Below are positions 63,752-64,000 of a stretch of 64,000 nt of DNA, in pieces. The translations under genes and the position numbers were made by a program. This DNA is from Sediminibacterium sp. (GTDB taxonomy: Bacteria; Bacteroidota; Bacteroidia; Chitinophagales; Chitinophagaceae), in contig QYPL01000020.1 of the NCBI GenBank assembly GCA_007280515.1, positions 1 to 64,000 on the forward strand. Direction: 5' to 3'. The notes beneath the pieces were generated by a model. It saw only the letters and a list, made by a program, of their open reading frames with translations. It was not told where the DNA came from and made no database searches. Position 1 is the first letter of the stretch. Each line of letters opens with the position of its first letter.

Positions 63752-64000
63752 TTAAGACTTAGAAAGACTTGGAAATAGTTGACCGCTTTGTATAATACCA
63801 CCAGCCACCACATCTTCTCCTTCATAAAATACAGCGCTTTGTCCAGGGGCAATACTTTTTACATTTTCATAAAATCTTGCTTGCACTCCTGAATCGGTAT
63901 TGGATAAAGTGCAAAGGGCGCCATCGTCCTTGTATCTAATTTTTGCCATTAGTTCCATGGGCGCTTGTATCGAATCGTATTTAATCCAATTTAATCTTGC
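63752..64000 (-). CDS. mnmA: tRNA 2-thiouridine(34) synthase MnmA, C-terminal part
   Basis: The last 82 residues of a tRNA thiolase; the frame continues beyond the window. The visible part has RLNWIKYDSIQAP, AKIRYKDDGALC and FYEGEDVVAGGIIQ, which match the C-terminal beta-barrel of MnmA that contacts tRNA. The catalytic cysteines and PP-loop lie outside the window. Confidence 0.85.
   Translation of the reverse strand, partial: ARLNWIKYDSIQAPMELMAKIRYKDDGALCTLSNTDSGVQARFYENVKSIAPGQSAVFYEGEDVVAGGIIQSGQLFPSLSKS

Overview
The window is a continuous stretch of chromosome from a low-GC member of the Bacteroidota. The best fit is a Chitinophagaceae-like lineage; this is inferred from gene content and style, not from a database search. 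The evidence is a SusC/SusD pair, TonB-dependent receptors without Shine-Dalgarno-type starts, Bacteroidota-restricted small families (DUF4835-, DUF4296- and DUF6728-like), and promoters of the Bacteroidota form TTG/TTTG-N19-20-TAnnTTTG. There is no insertion sequence, prophage, CRISPR array or integron. Both ends cut genes: rpsA (5' part missing) and mnmA (only the C-terminus present).

Layout. 1-4.9 kb: rpsA, bamD-omega, DUF4835-DUF4296, a peroxiredoxin. 5-12 kb: an rRNA methyltransferase divergent from grpE-dnaJ, then a minus-strand run of hpt, a LysM glucosaminidase, an O-methyltransferase and a sodium:solute symporter. 12-16.3 kb: a LOG-family protein, then a minus-strand run of trpS, deoxynucleoside kinase, FAD oxidase and an outer-membrane protein. 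16.4-23.7 kb: recG, pepP, pssA, purS, rsmI and an M1 peptidase. 23.7-29.3 kb: rsmG and a GT2 glycosyltransferase divergent from tgt, an LptF/LptG permease, a eukaryotic-type citrate synthase and tRNA-Ala(GGC). 29.3-35.4 kb: an orphan TonB-dependent receptor and a 5-oxoprolinase operon (pxpB-pxpC-pxpA) with an NRAMP-like transporter.

35.5-54 kb is the accessory heart of the window, a polysaccharide utilization locus: SusC, SusD, a 14-loop VCBS/ASPIC lipoprotein, a vanadium-haloperoxidase-type lipoprotein, a GMC oxidoreductase, GH30 and GH3, with a Gfo/Idh/MocA oxidoreductase and a sugar/nucleoside-type MFS permease converging from the other strand. GH30 plus GH3 suggests a beta-glucan, perhaps beta-1,6-linked. 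The GMC and Gfo/Idh genes suggest that part of the sugar is oxidised, for example to 3-keto-glucosides, before or during uptake.

54-64 kb returns to core functions: methionine synthesis (a trans-sulfuration enzyme and metX) with an OsmC protein between them, two small membrane proteins, surE-hyp-lpxB, an S24/LexA-type repressor with twin palindromic operators at its own promoter, guaA, rpsT, an RsmB-like methyltransferase and the end of mnmA.

The most interesting signals are the oxidative beta-glucan locus, the twin operator of the repressor, an NRAMP homologue that has lost both metal-binding motifs beside 5-oxoprolinase, a Tgt without any of the usual zinc ligands, a recurrent leaderless promoter layout, and an inverted repeat upstream of susC. 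No gap between genes exceeds about 300 bases.
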